This document shows positions 9,486 to 17,657 of a DNA stretch of 64,000 nt, piece by piece. Positions within the stretch are counted from its first letter, which is position 1, and every line of letters begins with the position of its first letter. The notes under the pieces are model-generated. The model saw only the letters and a list, made by a program, of their open reading frames with translations, was not told where the DNA came from and made no database searches. Origin of the DNA: Gordonibacter sp. An230. GTDB taxonomy: Bacteria; Actinomycetota; Coriobacteriia; Coriobacteriales; Eggerthellaceae. The stretch covers positions 1 to 64,000 of the forward strand of contig NZ_NFJP01000008.1 of the NCBI RefSeq assembly GCF_002159915.1, read 5' to 3'. Position numbers and translations under genes: made by a program.

Positions 9486-10762
9486 GCCGTCGCTCCTTTC
9501 TCGGCGGCGGGCGCTTCCCCCGCCGGCTTCTCGACGTCGTTTCGGTACATCTTCTTCAACACGACAGCTCCAGCGATGATGCCGACGACTCCCACGATGC
9601 CCACCGGTATGGCTATCAGGCCCCAATTGCCGGTCAGGTCGACCACCGGCCCGCACACAACCGGTCCGAGCATTGCCGCGAGTCCCGAGAAGAAGGACAG
9701 CAAGCCCATGCTCACGGGAACTGCGTGAGGCGGCACGGCGTCGGGCGCGAGGTTGTGGGCCATGGGCCCGATAAGCTGCATTCCGGTGCCGCACAGCAAG
9801 ATGGCCACGATATCGAGAGGAATCGAGGGCAGGTTCCACATGAGCACGCCGCCCACGACGCTGAAGAAGGTGAGAACGAAGAAGATCTTGGGATGGTGCC
9901 TGTTCTCGATCTTGTTCAACGCGAACCCGAACGTAAGGCACAGGAAGATCATCCAGTAGGTGTGCACGGTCGAGACCGAATTCGCCTCAGCCGAGGGAAT
10001 GCCCAGCGTGCTCTGTAGAAACGTGGGATAGTAGGACATGTAGACGTTGAACGCGAAGATGGCCGCGAAGAACACGATGCAGATGCACATGCAGGCCGGG
10101 TTCTTCAAGCACTCGCCCCAACCGCTTTTCCTCTTCGGCGCGCCGCCTTTCTTTGCCGCGGCGTTGCTTCGGGCCTTGTCCTGGTCGGACGCCACCTTGC
10201 AGAACAGAAGGTTCAAGATGAAGGCGATCACAAGCAATGCGGCGGAGGCGAGCCAGATGGCGTGCCAGCCATACAGCGGGGTGAGGATGTTGCACAGGTT
10301 GAGCGCGAGCAGCGTTCCCATCGTGGACCAGATGGACCAGAGCGTCATGGGCAGCCCGCGTTTCTCGGCCGGGAACGCTTCAGTGATGATCACGGGCGCT
10401 ACGATGAACACGAACCCCACGCTGATGCCCTCGCAGAACCGCGTTACGGCGAGCGTGACGAAATCGGGCGCGAAGAAGCCCAAGATGTTGAAGACGAAGC
10501 ACCAGGCAAGTCCGAACAGCCACACCCTGCGCACGCCGAACTTGCTCACGATGGAGCCGCCGGGCAGCGCGGTGAGGAGGTTGGCCAGGGCGACGATGCT
10601 TATGAGCATGCCCGCCATGGTGACGTCGATGCCGTAATCGTCCTTGATGAAGGACATCGTGCCGGTCACCTTGAACTGCGAAACGGCGACGCAGATGGAG
10701 CCGATGACTGCGACGACGAACACGAGCCATCGATTCGGCAGGTTTGACTTGGTCTGTTCCAT
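9482..10762 (-). CDS. Major facilitator superfamily transporter
   Basis: 426 residues with about 12 predicted membrane helices. The loop after helix 2 is SKFGVRRVWLFG, and a charged central loop (KARSNAAAKKGGAPKRKSGW) separates the two halves. Start ATG with a strong AAAAAAGGAGAGGGG site. It lies between the arylsulfotransferase gene (113 bases upstream) and the thioredoxin-like gene (ATGA overlap), so it may move aryl sulfates, phenols or a related anion. The substrate is inference from position only; the sequence shows the superfamily, not the solute. Confidence 0.88.
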   Translation of the reverse strand: MEQTKSNLPNRWLVFVVAVIGSICVAVSQFKVTGTMSFIKDDYGIDVTMAGMLISIVALANLLTALPGGSIVSKFGVRRVWLFGLAWCFVFNILGFFAPDFVTLAVTRFCEGISVGFVFIVAPVIITEAFPAEKRGLPMTLWSIWSTMGTLLALNLCNILTPLYGWHAIWLASAALLVIAFILNLLFCKVASDQDKARSNAAAKKGGAPKRKSGWGECLKNPACMCICIVFFAAIFAFNVYMSYYPTFLQSTLGIPSAEANSVSTVHTYWMIFLCLTFGFALNKIENRHHPKIFFVLTFFSVVGGVLMWNLPSIPLDIVAILLCGTGMQLIGPMAHNLAPDAVPPHAVPVSMGLLSFFSGLAAMLGPVVCGPVVDLTGNWGLIAIPVGIVGVVGIIAGAVVLKKMYRNDVEKPAGEAPAAEKGATA

Positions 10763-10792
10763 GTTCCCCTCTCCTTTTTTCGGCTCGAAGAA

Positions 10793-10823
10793 AACCTGCG
10801 CGGCGGATCGCGCCGCGCAGGTT
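10793..10823 (-). terminator. Stem-loop between arylsulfotransferase and MFS genes
   Basis: Perfect 13-base arms (AACCTGCGCGGCG and complement) with a 5-base loop, followed on the minus strand by TTTTCTTC. It sits just before the MFS ribosome site, so it may be a partial terminator that lowers expression of the distal genes. Confidence 0.5.
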
Positions 10824-10837
10824 CACCGCCTTGCAGG

Positions 10838-10868
10838 GGCCGGCTGCCGGCCGAGCCGACAGCCGGCC
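10838..10868 (-). terminator. Second stem-loop directly after the arylsulfotransferase stop
   Basis: Nine-base arms GGCCGGCTG and CAGCCGGCC around a 13-base loop, 7 bases past the stop. Together with the next hairpin it gives tandem structures that may stabilise the upstream mRNA or attenuate readthrough. Confidence 0.4.
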
Positions 10869-10875
10869 TTTCGCA

Positions 10876-12300
10876 TTAGTTGAGCTTGTCCACGCAGTGG
10901 GCCATGTTGGCGTGGAAGCCCTTGGCGCCTTCGACCGTGACCTCGGCCTCGTCGTAGCCGGTCGCCTCGGCACCGGGCAGGCGGAACGTGGCATTGTCGG
11001 TGCGGGGGATGGCGACCTCCTCCGGCTTCTCAAGCTGGGGGATCCACTCGTACGGGATGCGGTAGGCTCGGTAGAGCAGGGCGGGGCCCACGTCGGGGTA
11101 GACGTATTCCCATACCAGCTCCTTCTCGGGCGTCATCTCCATGATGCGTCCCGTGGTGCCCTCGCAGATGAGCGTGTTTCCGTTCTCCAGGCGCTGTGCG
11201 TTGCTGGTGAGCGGCGAGTAGAAGTGGTGCGCTGTGAATGGGAAGCCTACGATCTGCGAGGTGTCGCTGCACTCCCAAACGACCTTGAGGGTTACCGGGT
11301 CGAACTCCACCACGCGCGATCCGTCGCGACGCTCGGCTTTCAGGCCTAGCTTCGACACTTGGGAAGGCGCGCCGTAGCCGGCCCATCCGCCGTTGTCGTA
11401 GACCATGATGTTGCCTGCGCCCGGCAATCCCTTGGGTATCATGTGGGTGTGATGCGGGCCGATGATGGCGCCGAGGATGCGGAGCTCTCGGGTTTTCGTG
11501 TAGTCGGGACCGATCTTCCAGACGATGTCGCCGGTTTCGTGGTCGACGATCCATAGCATGTTCGACTCGCGGGAGTCCATGATGATGTTGTCGGGCTTGA
11601 AGCGTTCGTCGCCCTCGTCGTACCAGTGGTTGGGGCCCAGGTAGCTGGCGCAGTTCACATGGAAAAGGTCTCCTTCGCCTTCGGCGCCCGCCTCTTGCGT
11701 GTTCGGATCGCGGAAGATCACGTTTTTCTGGGCTTCGGTGAAGTTGAAGTCGTTGATGTGGTCGAGCGTGCTCCACTCCCACAGTACGTTGCCCTCGCGG
11801 TCGACCTCGATCAGGCGGTCGTCCAGAAGAAGCTGCGGCGAGATCTTGGGCTTGCGCACGTTGTTGTGCGTGAGGATAAGCATCTTGTTGAAGTCGTTGG
11901 ACGATTCTTGTCCGGGAACGGGGTAACCTACCGGGTTGCCTTCGATCTGGTAGTCGTGGTGCGCGCGGGCGACCCACTGCTCCCCGGCATCACCGTCGTT
12001 GACCTGCTGATTGCGGTTGAACGTCCATTCGACGTTGCCGTCCCAGTCGACCTCGGTCACATCGGTCTGGTCTTGGTAGGCGGCTTGCGGGTCGCGCTCA
12101 CCCAAGTGCCCGAACAAGTGGCCTCCGGGGATCATCTTGCAAGGAAACCCTTGGAAGTCCTTCCAGAAACGCACGGCCTTACCGTTCATGTTGATGAGGA
12201 GAACGCCCTTGTTCGGTCCCGTGAACAGGGTGTAGCCGTTTTGGCACTTTTCAGGATCGTAGATCGTCGTCCCCGTCGGAAACACCGTTGGTCTTCCCAT
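10876..12300 (-). CDS. Aryl-sulfate sulfotransferase (arylsulfotransferase family)
   Basis: 474 residues from ATG at 12300, with GGGAAAGAGGG 5 bases upstream. Opens MGRPTVFPTGTTIYDPEKC, the typical start of anaerobe ASST-family proteins. Repeated blade-like segments (VDWDGNVEWTF, VDREGNVLWEWS, VDHETGDIVWKIG, FDPVTLKVVWE, MTPEKELVWEY) indicate a beta-propeller. Candidate catalytic histidines are in ARAHHDYQ, IGPHHTHMI and FTAHHFYS. The family transfers sulfate from one phenolic sulfate ester to another phenol without PAPS. No signal peptide is visible, unlike the periplasmic E. coli enzyme. The frame is open further upstream, but the promoter lies inside that stretch, which supports the 12300 start. 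First gene of the operon running to trxB. Confidence 0.87.
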   Translation of the reverse strand: MGRPTVFPTGTTIYDPEKCQNGYTLFTGPNKGVLLINMNGKAVRFWKDFQGFPCKMIPGGHLFGHLGERDPQAAYQDQTDVTEVDWDGNVEWTFNRNQQVNDGDAGEQWVARAHHDYQIEGNPVGYPVPGQESSNDFNKMLILTHNNVRKPKISPQLLLDDRLIEVDREGNVLWEWSTLDHINDFNFTEAQKNVIFRDPNTQEAGAEGEGDLFHVNCASYLGPNHWYDEGDERFKPDNIIMDSRESNMLWIVDHETGDIVWKIGPDYTKTRELRILGAIIGPHHTHMIPKGLPGAGNIMVYDNGGWAGYGAPSQVSKLGLKAERRDGSRVVEFDPVTLKVVWECSDTSQIVGFPFTAHHFYSPLTSNAQRLENGNTLICEGTTGRIMEMTPEKELVWEYVYPDVGPALLYRAYRIPYEWIPQLEKPEEVAIPRTDNATFRLPGAEATGYDEAEVTVEGAKGFHANMAHCVDKLN

Positions 12301-12519
12301 GATTGCCCTCTTTCCCTTGATGACGCTTTGCCTTATACGCACACAGCTTTCGCTGAAATGCCCTCTCGGACAAATGCGAAACCGTGGAACCTGCCAAGCT
12401 GAGATGCGGGAAGCACCATGGGAGCCGCTTTTTGCCGCACTCGACCAGCCTGCGTGTTGCTGCAGGTCAACCATTGCGTTTTCGCGTTGTCGTTCTGGAA
12501 AGCCTATTTCGTTAGCGGT

Positions 12520-12525
12520 ATTAAG
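12520..12525 (-). promoter_or_regulatory. -10 element of the arylsulfotransferase promoter
   Basis: On the minus strand TGG-CTTAAT, a weak extended -10. The centre of the upstream dyad lies about 30 bases before it, which puts the dyad near -42. The antiporter promoter has the same bases at the same spacing. Confidence 0.6.
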
Positions 12526-12547
12526 CCATAGTGCCTGCGCAAAAGTC

Positions 12548-12563
12548 TGTCGCATATCCAACA
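12548..12563 (-). promoter_or_regulatory. Crp/Fnr-type operator upstream of the arylsulfotransferase gene
   Basis: Minus-strand dyad TGTTG-N6-CGACA, flanked by AAAAG on one side and CTTTT on the other. The size and half-site spacing fit the Crp/Fnr family, and its centre near -42 fits class II activation (overlapping -35). The nearby Crp/Fnr gene (12850-13686) is the obvious candidate binder. Confidence 0.65.
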
Positions 12564-12677
12564 CTTTTGCATGGGGGCCATTGCATTTTCAAATCGCGAA
12601 GCGGGCGATGATGTGCGGGTTTTCACGGGAGCGTCGGACGTCTTCTTCTGCGACGAGGGTTTCGCAAGAACGAAAGC

Positions 12678-12702
12678 GCGAGGGCGCGCGTCGCGCCCTC
12701 GC
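12678..12702 (-). terminator. Stem-loop downstream of the Crp/Fnr gene
   Basis: Perfect 11-base arms GCGAGGGCGCG and complement around CGT, about 150 bases beyond the regulator stop. On the minus strand it is followed by GCTTTCGTTCTT. Confidence 0.5.
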
Positions 12703-12849
12703 ATCGTTTCGAGCAGTCTTTAACTTTGCATAGGAAAAGGCGGCTCCGCGAGGACGGCGCCGCGCTTGGCGGTTTTTCCGTTCACCGCCTGGAGCGCAGC
12801 CGAAGGACCGTTCCCTGAGGCGTGGCGCTCTTCCGCTGTATTAGCGTGG

Positions 12850-13686
12850 CTACACGAGCCTCTCGAGGCCTGGGCGGTCGAGGACCTCGAGGCGGTGGTC
12901 CTTCATGCGGAAGTAGCCCATCTTCTCCATCCGCTTGGCTTCCTGGTTGAGCGACGAACGGGACACGCGAAGTTCGTTCGCCCAGATCGTCTGCGACGAG
13001 GGCAGCTCAATGCAGCCGTTCTGCGCGACGTCGTCCATCCATAGCACCCAGAAGGCTATGCGCTCCCGTATGGTTTGGTACCGCAGGCAGCACAGAAGCA
13101 TCTGGTTCTTCAGCCCCCGCTTCGACAGATAGAGCATGAAGCGGTACAGCATCTGGCTGTCCGTTCTCAGCATCAACTCGAAGAACGACGTGTCGAGCCA
13201 CATGACCGTGGTTTTCCTCACGGCCAGGAGGTTGTAGGTGTAGACCTTCTTGCCGGTGAAGTAGAGCAGCTCGGGGAACACGTCGTCCTTCTCGAAGTAC
13301 CCGTTGCACAACTCGTGTCCGTCGACGGTGTAACGTACCGATTTCAGGCACCCTTCGGCCACGATGCCGAATTCCCTGATGGGCGATTCCTGCGCGCGGA
13401 CCGTCTCGGCCGTCTTGTACGTTTGGCGTCGCAGAAAGTCGCTGTACACGGGGTGGGCCAGGCACGAGCTGGCGAAGGAGGGAAGCTTCGCGTCGTCGCC
13501 CTCGCGGGGCAGCGGGTCCCTTTCGAAAAGGGCACGGGGGGGGGGTGCGGGGGCGATGGGCTTCACAAGCTCGTTGCTGATCAAGGTAAGGCCTTTCTCG
13601 TCGTATGGGCCGCCGTCGCTCTGCAGCCTTGCGGCGGCGACGGCGGCCTTGCGGCGACCTGCGGGATCGATGCCGTCTTTTCGCAT
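12850..13686 (-). CDS. Crp/Fnr-family transcriptional regulator with an internal ten-C tract
   Basis: 278 residues from ATG at 13686, preceded by a modest GAGG. The cyclic-nucleotide-binding-like domain spans about 65-190 (GIVAEGCLKSVRYTVDGHELCNGYFEKDDVFPEL). The C-terminal Crp-type winged helix includes LPSSQTIWANELRVSRSSLNQEAKRMEKMGYF. The cysteines do not form the Fnr N-terminal cluster pattern, so the signal is unknown and need not be oxygen. Residues 47-50 (run of prolines) are encoded by ten C in a row (13536-13545 on the plus strand); loss or gain of one base would abolish the protein. It probably acts on the TGTTG-N6-CAACA-like sites before the arylsulfotransferase and antiporter genes. 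Confidence 0.88.
   Translation of the reverse strand: MRKDGIDPAGRRKAAVAAARLQSDGGPYDEKGLTLISNELVKPIAPAPPPRALFERDPLPREGDDAKLPSFASSCLAHPVYSDFLRRQTYKTAETVRAQESPIREFGIVAEGCLKSVRYTVDGHELCNGYFEKDDVFPELLYFTGKKVYTYNLLAVRKTTVMWLDTSFFELMLRTDSQMLYRFMLYLSKRGLKNQMLLCCLRYQTIRERIAFWVLWMDDVAQNGCIELPSSQTIWANELRVSRSSLNQEAKRMEKMGYFRMKDHRLEVLDRPGLERLV
13536..13545. repeat. Ten-base G/C homopolymer inside the Crp/Fnr gene
   Basis: Ten G on the plus strand, ten C in the sense of the gene, encoding the proline run near residue 48, before the sensor domain. Slippage by one or two bases would frameshift the regulator. Confidence 0.75.
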
Positions 13687-13829
13687 GTCAGCCTCGCTTG
13701 CGCGAGCGCGCAATCCAATAGCTCGTAGACGTCATGATAGTTCCTTTCGTCGTTGAAGCGCAACGCCCTCCTTGAGCACCTCGAACGTAGACTTCGCCGG
13801 GTCGTTCGAGGTAGGCGGCTCCTAGAAAT

Positions 13830-13859
13830 GCCCATGTCCGCACCAGCGCGGACATGGGC
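13830..13859. terminator. Stem-loop upstream of the Crp/Fnr gene
   Basis: Perfect 12-base arms GCCCATGTCCGC and complement with a 6-base loop. It could be a second terminator after the antiporter gene or a leader structure. Confidence 0.4.
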
Positions 13860-13962
13860 GCCGGTGCGATGCCCCTCGCGTCGCGGCGCTTCCTCCTCAT
13901 GGCCGCGCGCTTCGTCGAAGCACCCCTTCTCGGCGAAGCGCCTTGCGCACGGCGCGTCCAGT

Positions 13963-13996
13963 GCAGACGGCGGCAGGAAAGCCCTCCGCCGTCTGC
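13963..13996 (-). terminator. Stem-loop downstream of the NhaC-like gene
   Basis: Perfect 11-base arms GCAGACGGCGG and complement, 12-base loop, about 26 bases beyond the antiporter stop on the minus strand. No U-tract. Confidence 0.45.
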
Positions 13997-14021
13997 GCAC
14001 GTGACGACCATGCCGCAAATC

Positions 14022-15521
14022 CTAGCTATCGCTCATCGCCATATCCTCTTTCCCGATACCCGTCGCTTCGCACGCCGTTCGCTTCCGTCCGAGGCCGAAC
14101 ATCACCCACATGAAGCAGACGACGGCAAGCAGCATGGGGTAGAAGCAGGCTAGGAATATGGGCACCGGTGCAACGAGCGGCAGGGCCGGGTTGCTGGCGG
14201 CGAGGCCTGCGACGAGGGTGATGGGGGTCATGATGAAGATGGAGTTCACGGGCACGATGGCCGGGATGTTGGTTGCCATCGCCATGAGGAGGATGCTCCT
14301 GCGGTTCGCCGAGATGCCGGAGCGCTGCCCAACGTTGTCCACCACGTCCTTGAACATGATGACGGTGGGCAGCTCGGCCCCGGAGAGCAGGCAGGAGATG
14401 GCGCCTGTTCCCAAGACGACGATACCCTCGGCGCCCCGCGGTTTTTTGGCCATCTTGAGGTTCGTGAGGAAGTCGCAGATCATTTTCAGAACGCCGCCCT
14501 CGGTGGCGATCTGGATCATGCCGAACAACAGGATGCTGGAGAGCACGAGGTCCACGGAGCTGGTGATGCCGTCCATGAACACGCCGTGCACCTGCTGCTG
14601 CGCGAAGTCGATCGAGACGAGCGCTGAGGGCTCGATGAGCCCGCTGGCCATTCCAAGGACGATGCCGACGGGAATAGCCCACCCGACGCCCATGAGCAGG
14701 TTGCGGGTCTTGATGCAGATGGCCAGCAGGAGCGCGATGGGAGCGAACATGAGCAGCCCGCGCGCGTCGGCCATGCCGGACAGCTCCTGCGTTGAGGCGG
14801 TCGCATCGCCGGCGCCGCCGAGGAAGAGGAACAGCGCTGCGGACACGATGGCGATGGCCACGAGGTAGGGCGAACGCGCCTTCATCACTTCTACAAGGTC
14901 CGCCGGCTTGCCTGTGCCCGGGTCATGCTGCGAGTTGATGGTCACGTGGATTACCTGGGAGCTAGGGGACAGCGCGTCGCCGAAGAGCACGCCGCTGATC
15001 ATCGCCCCCACGAGCACGGTGGCATCCGCTCCCAACATGATGCCTGTCGGGTAGAAGATGGGCACCAGCGCCATCAGGGCGGGAAAGGGGGCGCCTGAGC
15101 CCATGGAGAAGATGGCGCATCCGATGAACACCAGGACGACGAAGGAACCCCCTTGAAGCCCGATGTTCAAACCTGCCCAGAGAAGTCCGCTGCCGATGCC
15201 GCCTGCGACCAGGATCTTGCCGAAGATGGCGATGATGATGAAGATGAAGATGAGGTTGGCGTTGCCGAACTGGGTGAGGCCCCGCACGCACGAAGCCCAG
15301 TACTCGAGCTTGTTCCTGCAAAGGAAAAAGCCGGTGAGCAGGCCGATGATGGAAGCGAAAATGAGCGCTTCCATGCCGTAGTAGTGCACGCCGATGGTGA
15401 TGATGGCCGCGATGGTCATGTAGAGCAGGATGGGGAGAGCTGCGAAAACCTGAGTGCCGTAGAATTGCAAAGCGAAGTGCCCGTCTTTGCCGTCAACCCG
15501 TTTTTGAGCCAAGGCAAACAC
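14022..15521 (-). CDS. NhaC-like Na+/H+ antiporter family protein
   Basis: 499 residues, about 11-12 membrane helices. Features typical of NhaC/ArsB-superfamily antiporters include the discontinuous stretches SMGSGAPFPALMALVPIFYPTG and GDALSPSSQVIHVTINSQHDPGTG, and near the end LSGAELPTVIMFKDVVDNVG with NIPAIVPVNSIFIMTP. Start is GTG at 15521; GAGAGG lies very close, so a start a few codons later (TTG) is possible. It stands alone between long intergenic regions and has its own Crp/Fnr-type promoter. The substrate could be Na+/H+ or an organic acid, as the family includes malate/lactate exchangers. Confidence 0.8.
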   Translation of the reverse strand: MFALAQKRVDGKDGHFALQFYGTQVFAALPILLYMTIAAIITIGVHYYGMEALIFASIIGLLTGFFLCRNKLEYWASCVRGLTQFGNANLIFIFIIIAIFGKILVAGGIGSGLLWAGLNIGLQGGSFVVLVFIGCAIFSMGSGAPFPALMALVPIFYPTGIMLGADATVLVGAMISGVLFGDALSPSSQVIHVTINSQHDPGTGKPADLVEVMKARSPYLVAIAIVSAALFLFLGGAGDATASTQELSGMADARGLLMFAPIALLLAICIKTRNLLMGVGWAIPVGIVLGMASGLIEPSALVSIDFAQQQVHGVFMDGITSSVDLVLSSILLFGMIQIATEGGVLKMICDFLTNLKMAKKPRGAEGIVVLGTGAISCLLSGAELPTVIMFKDVVDNVGQRSGISANRRSILLMAMATNIPAIVPVNSIFIMTPITLVAGLAASNPALPLVAPVPIFLACFYPMLLAVVCFMWVMFGLGRKRTACEATGIGKEDMAMSDS

Positions 15522-15568
15522 CGCCTCTCTATGTAGTTGTCCACCAGGGCCCCGTTCCTATGCTTCCT

Positions 15569-15574
15569 ATTAAG
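15569..15574 (-). promoter_or_regulatory. -10 element of the NhaC-like gene promoter
   Basis: Minus-strand TGG-CTTAAT, identical to the arylsulfotransferase promoter and at the same distance from the dyad. Predicted transcript start near 15562, leaving about 41 bases of leader. Confidence 0.6.
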
Positions 15575-15596
15575 CCATGCGCGTTCGGATAAAGCC

Positions 15597-15612
15597 TGTT
15601 GGCAGTGCAACA
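15597..15612 (-). promoter_or_regulatory. Crp/Fnr-type operator upstream of the NhaC-like gene
   Basis: Perfect inverted repeat TGTTG-N6-CAACA, preceded by AAAAG on the minus strand. Its centre is near -42 relative to the predicted start. Matches the arylsulfotransferase operator in half-sites, flanks and spacing. Confidence 0.7.
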
Positions 15613-16280
15613 CTTTTCTCATCCGCTATCGAGATTTCGCATAGCCGGTCAATGACGGTCGGCGCAAAGAGGTGCGCTCGCCTTGTTCGAAAGAGGGGCG
15701 TACGGCTCATCATCTGGGGTCATGCGGAAGCCTGCGCGAAGAGCTTCGACGTGCGTCGACTGCGCGTTCGCGGCCGGACGGCTTCGGAGCGCGCTTCGCC
15801 GTCGATCGAGTTTCGAACCGGCGAGGGGCCGTCGAGGGGAAGGGGGTCGGGCTCTGCGCCGGCTCGCGAGGGGTGCGCATGAGGGGTCGTCGGCGGAAAC
15901 CGGCCGCAGGGCGCAGGAGATCGGGCTGTTCTGGCGAGAGGGGGGCGGAGCGGGAGGCGTTGCCCGCATGGCGGCTGGAGGGCGTTGCGGTTCGGGTTGG
16001 AGTATGCTCGAGGCGGTCATCGACGCCGTCGAGGGGCGTTTTGTCGGACGCCTTCAGAGGACGGAACCGCGCAGAAGGCGCGGACGGACCCGGCCTGCGG
16101 AATGCGAAGGGCGCTCGAGCCGATCGCGCGGACGGAAGGGCGCATCGTGCGAAAGGGGCTTAAAGCGGCTGGGCGTCCCGATGCCCTGCATGGGCTTCGC
16201 CGTTGGTCCGTGCAGGCGACGGCGTGGTCCCGTCTGCCGCCAAGCTGCGGAGAGGCTGCTGCGGGCTGTGCGAAGGTCGC

Positions 16281-16976
16281 TCACGCCTTCCGTCGCGCCG
16301 TGGGGCAGGGCTTCGCTTCGGAGCTCCTTTCCCGTGCCCCTCCCAGTGCTGGACGCGCGCCTCCCATCGTTCTGATGAACGCGTTCGCCAGAAACCCCGT
16401 TGCCGCGGCGGCCGCCACGGTTCCTTCCCGCACTCCGACGAGGTCTCCCATGATCAGGAGCGATGCGGCCGAGGCCAGTGCGACGCAGCCGAGGTCGAAG
16501 CCCGCCTTCGTGCGGCCGAAGTTCCATCCCGTAGCGTCCGTGACGGCGCATACGAACGCCTCGCCGCTGTTCATGACGATGTTGGCGACGACGGTGCATG
16601 CGACGCCGAACGCGAGCGTCGCGATGCCCGCGGTCAGCATGGCGAGCGACGCGAGGTAGCTTTGCGGCTGCGCGAAAGACAGCAGGTCTCCGAAAGCGTC
16701 GATGCCGATGCTGAACAGGACGGATATCGGCACCTGTAGGAGCGCCGTCGCTTTGAAGCGTCGCCTGAGAATGGCGATCTGCCCGATCAATAGGGCGATG
16801 TTCCAGCAGAACATGAACGCGCCGTACGACACGTCCGGAAACGTCAGGCTCAGAACGTAGCCGAGCGAAGAGATGGGCGAAGTGCCCAAGCCTGTTTTCG
16901 TGATGAGGACGATACCCGCCGCCATGGCAGCGATGCCGAAGGCGAGCAGGCAGCATCGCACTGCGAGTTGTTTCAT
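16281..16976 (-). CDS. YczE/YitT-like multipass membrane protein
   Basis: 231 residues from ATG at 16976 with GGAACC upstream. About five to six hydrophobic helices. The motif GIVLITKTGLGTSPISSLGYVLSL near the N-terminus is typical of the YczE/YyaS/YitT group (DUF6198-like), and INVA-type segments such as VVANIVMNSGEAFVCAV follow. Function is not established for the group. Monocistronic, divergent from the small membrane protein gene at 17178. The C-terminus is cytosolic and basic. Confidence 0.75.
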   Translation of the reverse strand: MKQLAVRCCLLAFGIAAMAAGIVLITKTGLGTSPISSLGYVLSLTFPDVSYGAFMFCWNIALLIGQIAILRRRFKATALLQVPISVLFSIGIDAFGDLLSFAQPQSYLASLAMLTAGIATLAFGVACTVVANIVMNSGEAFVCAVTDATGWNFGRTKAGFDLGCVALASAASLLIMGDLVGVREGTVAAAAATGFLANAFIRTMGGARPALGGARERSSEAKPCPTARRKA

Positions 16977-17177
16977 GGTTCCTTGTCGTCTGTTGTTCGG
17001 AAAGGCGGGATCGCGGGCGATCGCCCGACATGCCTGCTGTCTTCGATTGTATTCCCGTGCGCCGCTTCCGGCAAGTCCCATCCGCCCGTTTGCCGGAATT
17101 GGTACAATGGAGATCGGCGCGGAGTCGGCGGTGCAGGGGAGGGCCGGCTCGTATCGGGGATGGGAAGGAGATGCGTC

Positions 17178-17561
17178 ATGGGGTATATCGTCGGCCTCGT
17201 TGTTTTGGTCGTCGTCTCGATTCTCGCCATCGTGTACGGAGCGTTTTTGTTCTCAGGCAGCAGGACGTGCTTTCGCATCCTGTGCGGGGGCGAGGGTTTT
17301 CTGGCGCTCGATCCTGACGATGCGGAGTTCGAAAAAAGTGCCCGCAGTTCGGCGGTGGCGGTATGGATGATCGTTGCGATCGTGTGGTGCGCGATGGCGA
17401 GCGCAAGCGCTTGTCTGAGCGAGGAGCTGCGGACTGCGGCCCGCGTCGTGGGCGCGATGGCGGGCGCGGTGATTGCGGCTGCTGTGGTCTTTCAGATCAA
17501 ACAGCATGCCAACCTACTGAAAGAGCGAGGCTCGCGGCCTCCGGAACGCTCGGAGCGCTGA
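17178..17561 (+). CDS. Small membrane protein of unknown function
   Basis: 127 residues; ATG at 17178 with AAGGAG 8 bases upstream, a better site than any earlier start in this frame. Three hydrophobic segments: residues about 2-22 (YIVGLVVLVVVSILAIVYG), 55-75 (VWMIVAIVWCAMASAS) and 85-105. A short cytosolic-type stretch between the first two holds FRILCGGEGFLALDPDD. Not assigned to a family with confidence. A TACAAT -10-like hexamer lies at 17103-17108. Confidence 0.65.
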   Translation: MGYIVGLVVLVVVSILAIVYGAFLFSGSRTCFRILCGGEGFLALDPDDAEFEKSARSSAVAVWMIVAIVWCAMASASACLSEELRTAARVVGAMAGAVIAAAVVFQIKQHANLLKERGSRPPERSER

Positions 17562-17616
17562 TGGGGGCGGCGTGCTCAGCCGCCTGCGAACACCCTTTGG
17601 CCCTTCAGGTCAAGTA

Positions 17617-17648
17617 AAAGAAAAAAGGCCGTCGAAATCCGACGGCCT
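17617..17648 (-). terminator. Rho-independent terminator of tRNA-Val
   Basis: On the minus strand GGCCGTCG-GATTT-CGACGGCC is followed by TTTTTTC, a classic intrinsic terminator about 10 bases after the tRNA CCA end. Confidence 0.85.
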
Positions 17649-17657
17649 GCTGTTTCA

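Larger units (their letters stand above)
12301..12849. other. 549-base intergenic region with the arylsulfotransferase promoter
   Basis: Holds the promoter and dyad operator of the arylsulfotransferase operon (12520-12563) with a predicted 5' leader of about 213 bases. It also holds a GC-rich hairpin at 12678-12702 that likely ends the Crp/Fnr gene. No credible gene otherwise. Confidence 0.6.
13687..14021. other. 335-base intergenic region between antiporter and regulator
   Basis: Contains two strong hairpins, 13830-13859 and 13963-13996, and the weak upstream region of the Crp/Fnr gene. No credible gene. Confidence 0.6.
15522..16280. other. 759-base intergenic region, mostly featureless
   Basis: The first 90 bases carry the antiporter promoter and operator. 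The rest shows no gene I can support: every open frame translates to arginine/alanine-rich sequence typical of GC-rich noncoding DNA. Confidence 0.5.

Noticed and set aside
12301-12564. N-terminal extension of the arylsulfotransferase
   Set aside because: The predicted transcript start (about 12513) falls inside it, and the family start MGRPTVFPTG with a good ribosome site is at 12300.
13687-13713. TTG start nine codons upstream for the Crp/Fnr gene
   Set aside because: The ATG at 13686 has a better start codon and a nearby GAGG; the TTG has no visible ribosome site.
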